Shown here: positions 61,857 through 64,000 of the stretch, in pieces | Layout of the letters: the number at the start of each line of letters is the position of its first letter | Numbering within the stretch: position 1 is the first letter of the stretch | NCBI GenBank assembly: GCA_006937955.1 | Contig: SSNP01000014.1 | Span: forward strand, 2,341,899 to 2,405,898 | Length of the DNA: 64,000 nt | Direction of reading: 5' to 3' | Origin: Pachypanchax playfairii | Taxonomy: Eukaryota > Chordata > Actinopteri > Cyprinodontiformes > Aplocheilidae | Program-made: the position numbers and the translations under genes | The notes under the pieces: generated by a model | What the model saw: only the letters and a program-made list of their open reading frames with translations | What the model was told of the DNA's origin: nothing | Databases searched by the model: none

Positions 61857-63366
61857 TCTGCAGACTTTGGCTCTAACATTTGGACGGTCACACCCATTTC
61901 CAGCCGAGGAGAAAATACTTGGGTTGATACCACAGAAACCGACTCACATACTTTAAATTTAAATCAGTTAGACTGAGTGAAACAGAAAAATCCTCATTCC
62001 ACATCATTTTCTAGCTGTTTAGTTCACGAATACTTGAGTAAATTGTTAAAGTAGATAGTAAACATCACCAGTAATGAGCAGATTACACAAAAAACACTGT
62101 ATTAAGATATGAAATGTATATTTTGAAATATTTGTGTAATTTCTGGGCATTTACCTCAAATGAATGTAGAAAAAGTTAATAGCCTTTAAACATGATGTAC
62201 TTTCACTGACAATTAATTATAGACAGAATTTATCTGAAATCACAAACCGCCTTCGGATTTTCCTCAGATTCGTGTTTGGTGTGTCTGAGATTTTTTTTTA
62301 ATTTATTTTAAATTTGGTAAATTAACACATTCAAATTTCTGAAATGAATTTTGGTGGCACAGTTTATTTGGCATTCAAGTCATCGGTGCATGAATTGATT
62401 TGAGGGATCCATTCAGATGCAACTGTAACAAACCTCATTAAAACTGGATTTCTGACGTTTTAAATTCAGAATTTTATTGACATTTTGATTGAAAACTTAT
62501 TTACAAACATTTTTAATACATCATAGCTTTTCCTTCCAATTTTTTACATGGGATTTCTCAAATTTTTAATATTAAATGAAAGGAAAACACAGAGGTGCTG
62601 GAAAACGTTGATCTCCAATGATGTTAAAATGCTAAAAACAAATAGGAAAATTCTACATGCCGATGATGAAAACATTTATTTTAAGATATTTGAGTTGGAA
62701 TAGGTTTCTGTCAAACCTAAAAAAATGTCCCGTTTACAACATGTTACTAAATTTGTGAGAATTTAAATGCAATCAGCACTTTAACAGAAGTCCTGCTGAG
62801 TTATAGTCATTACGTCTCAAATAAAAACGTTGCAGCTGCCTCATATTCTAACAAATCGGATCTTTTAAGTTGATCGGTAAGAAAATATTTGACATTTGTA
62901 AAGGGGCAATTTAGTTAAATGAAAAGGTAAGCTAATGTATCATTGTTATTGAATATTATAGCCAAATACTGGAATTTTTAAACACATCTGAACCTTTTTG
63001 TGTGTTTCTTTGTTTTTGTCTGTCCACACTGAAAACAACTCGTAGCATCTTGTGGGGCTCATGCAGACCTGTTCCAGAAGATCTATAAAATCAAATTAGG
63101 AACCTTTAAAAGAACAAAATACAAATGTTTTAACATTATTAATGGATAAAATGCTACATTCTTAATTGCAGCTCTTCTGCATGAGGAGCAGATGCAGATT
63201 AATACAAACATGGCTTTTACATAATTCACGATCAATTGGATCTTCTGGGATACATCAATCAAATATTTACATATTTACATTCACTGTATCATGTTTGTCT
63301 GTACAATCAAAAATATAAATAATATTTGTTTTATTTTTAGCATCAGGGAAATGTTTCATTCTTGTT
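61857..63366. other. Convergent 3' intergenic region
   Basis: 3' UTR of the BMP1-like gene on the left and of the PRY-SPRY gene on the right (a minus-strand AATAAA lies at about 63331). AT-rich, with no other supported feature. Confidence 0.55.
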
Positions 63367-64000
63367 TTAAATCTTTGGTAGGAAAACTTTGAGAGGCTCA
63401 TTTTCATGCACTTTGTCCAGGAAACCAAGATTGAAGTAAGGGTAGAGAGTCTCAGTGAAGGTCTCCCTGAACGTGTACAGGTGCGTCATGCTCTCTGCAT
63501 TGTAAAAGGACACCAGCCCCCGCTTGTAGTCCAGGTAGACGCCAATACGGGCCAGCGGCTCCTCCAGGGACAGCACAGTTGGAGGGGACGTACCAGCCAT
63601 GTACTGGATCCCATACGAGAGGGAGAGAGTCCAGAAGCCGTTAGCCGGGAGGGCTTTGATGACTCCCTTTCTGGGCACCGACTCCCGGGCGACTCCCACT
63701 GTCCAAACTGTGCTGCTGTAGACTTCAATCTCCCAGTAATGTCGCCCGTGAGTGAAGCCCTGGCTTCCGAGCAGCGACAGGGCAGCGTTGAACCTGTTGG
63801 GATTGTCTTCCACGGTGTGGTTAAAGTTCTGGTAACGGACGCAGGTGAGGGAGGAGCTCAGGCTGAGCCAAGGGTTGGCTGTACTGGAGTTAAACGTGAT
63901 GGCAGCTGGAACTAAACAAAGGGAGATAATATGTTTATATTCTGTGTGTCAGAAGTTTATTGGCTCGAGCGTGTTGTATCAGATACCTGGATAAAGGCTT
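63367..64000 (-). CDS. PRY-SPRY (B30.2) protein, TRIM-like, 3' end only
   Basis: The last exon (63911-63367, TAA at 63367-63369) encodes a whole PRY-SPRY domain. PRY residues SLYPVPAAITF...NPWLSLS are followed by SPRY landmarks HYWEIEV, WTVGVA, RIGVYLDYKRGLVSFYN and TLYPYFNLG. The previous exon enters at the window edge (64000-63987, donor CAG|GTATCT), and its frame joins cleanly through one base. B30.2 domains of this type end fish TRIM E3 ligases (finTRIM, TRIM39- or bloodthirsty-like) and some butyrophilin-like or NLR proteins, where they recognise ligands. The upstream RING, B-box or coiled-coil is outside the window, so the subfamily cannot be named. Confidence 0.85.

Noticed and set aside
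63406..63915. 169-aa plus-strand frame
   Set aside because: Antisense shadow of the PRY-SPRY exon, which has clear domain landmarks on the minus strand.

Overview
This is a window of vertebrate nuclear DNA, almost certainly from a ray-finned (teleost) fish. The genes are split into many short exons with GT-AG introns, the intergenic DNA is AT-rich, and the repeats (an L2-type LINE 3' tail, a hAT element, a P2RX7-like orphan ORF) are of fish type. No bacterial, viral or CRISPR-type system was found. The exon chains below were assembled by eye using splice signals, reading phase and remembered family sequence.

Layout: (1) 1-15.8 kb is gene-poor and repeat-rich. It holds a 19-copy minisatellite, the C-terminal exons of an uncharacterised fish gene family with an in-frame TGA, a P2RX7-like ORF beside a palindrome, a non-autonomous hAT element that keeps a BED zinc-finger ORF, and two 593-bp copies of one mobile element in inverted orientation on either side of the hAT element. 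(2) 15.85-21.6 kb, minus strand: annexin A4 (anxa4), 12 coding exons, 320 aa. (3) 22.1-37.1 kb, plus strand: AP2-associated kinase 1 (aak1), 20 coding exons, 892 aa, plus an in-frame alternative last exon at 36460-37103 that gives a 1075-aa long form. anxa4 and aak1 are head to head. (4) 40.15-50.16 kb, minus strand: antxr1 (TEM8), 18 coding exons, 588 aa. (5) 50.2-53.3 kb: repeats, including a LINE relic and an L2-like tail. (6) 53.39-61.86 kb, plus strand: a BMP1/tolloid metalloproteinase, 20 coding exons, 965 aa. (7) 63.37-64.0 kb, minus strand: the 3' end of a PRY-SPRY (TRIM-like) gene that runs off the window.

ANTXR1, AAK1 and ANXA4 lie in the same neighbourhood on human chromosome 2p13, so this block is conserved synteny. 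The genes do not form one pathway. AAK1 regulates clathrin/AP2 endocytosis, annexin A4 binds acidic membranes in a Ca2+-dependent way, and ANTXR1 and BMP1 both act at the extracellular matrix.

The most useful second looks are the aak1 long-form exon, the inverted mobile-element pair around the hAT element, a 558-bp CpG-rich insertion with 12-bp direct repeats in an antxr1 intron, a GC-AG intron in aak1, and a series of CTCF-like motifs.
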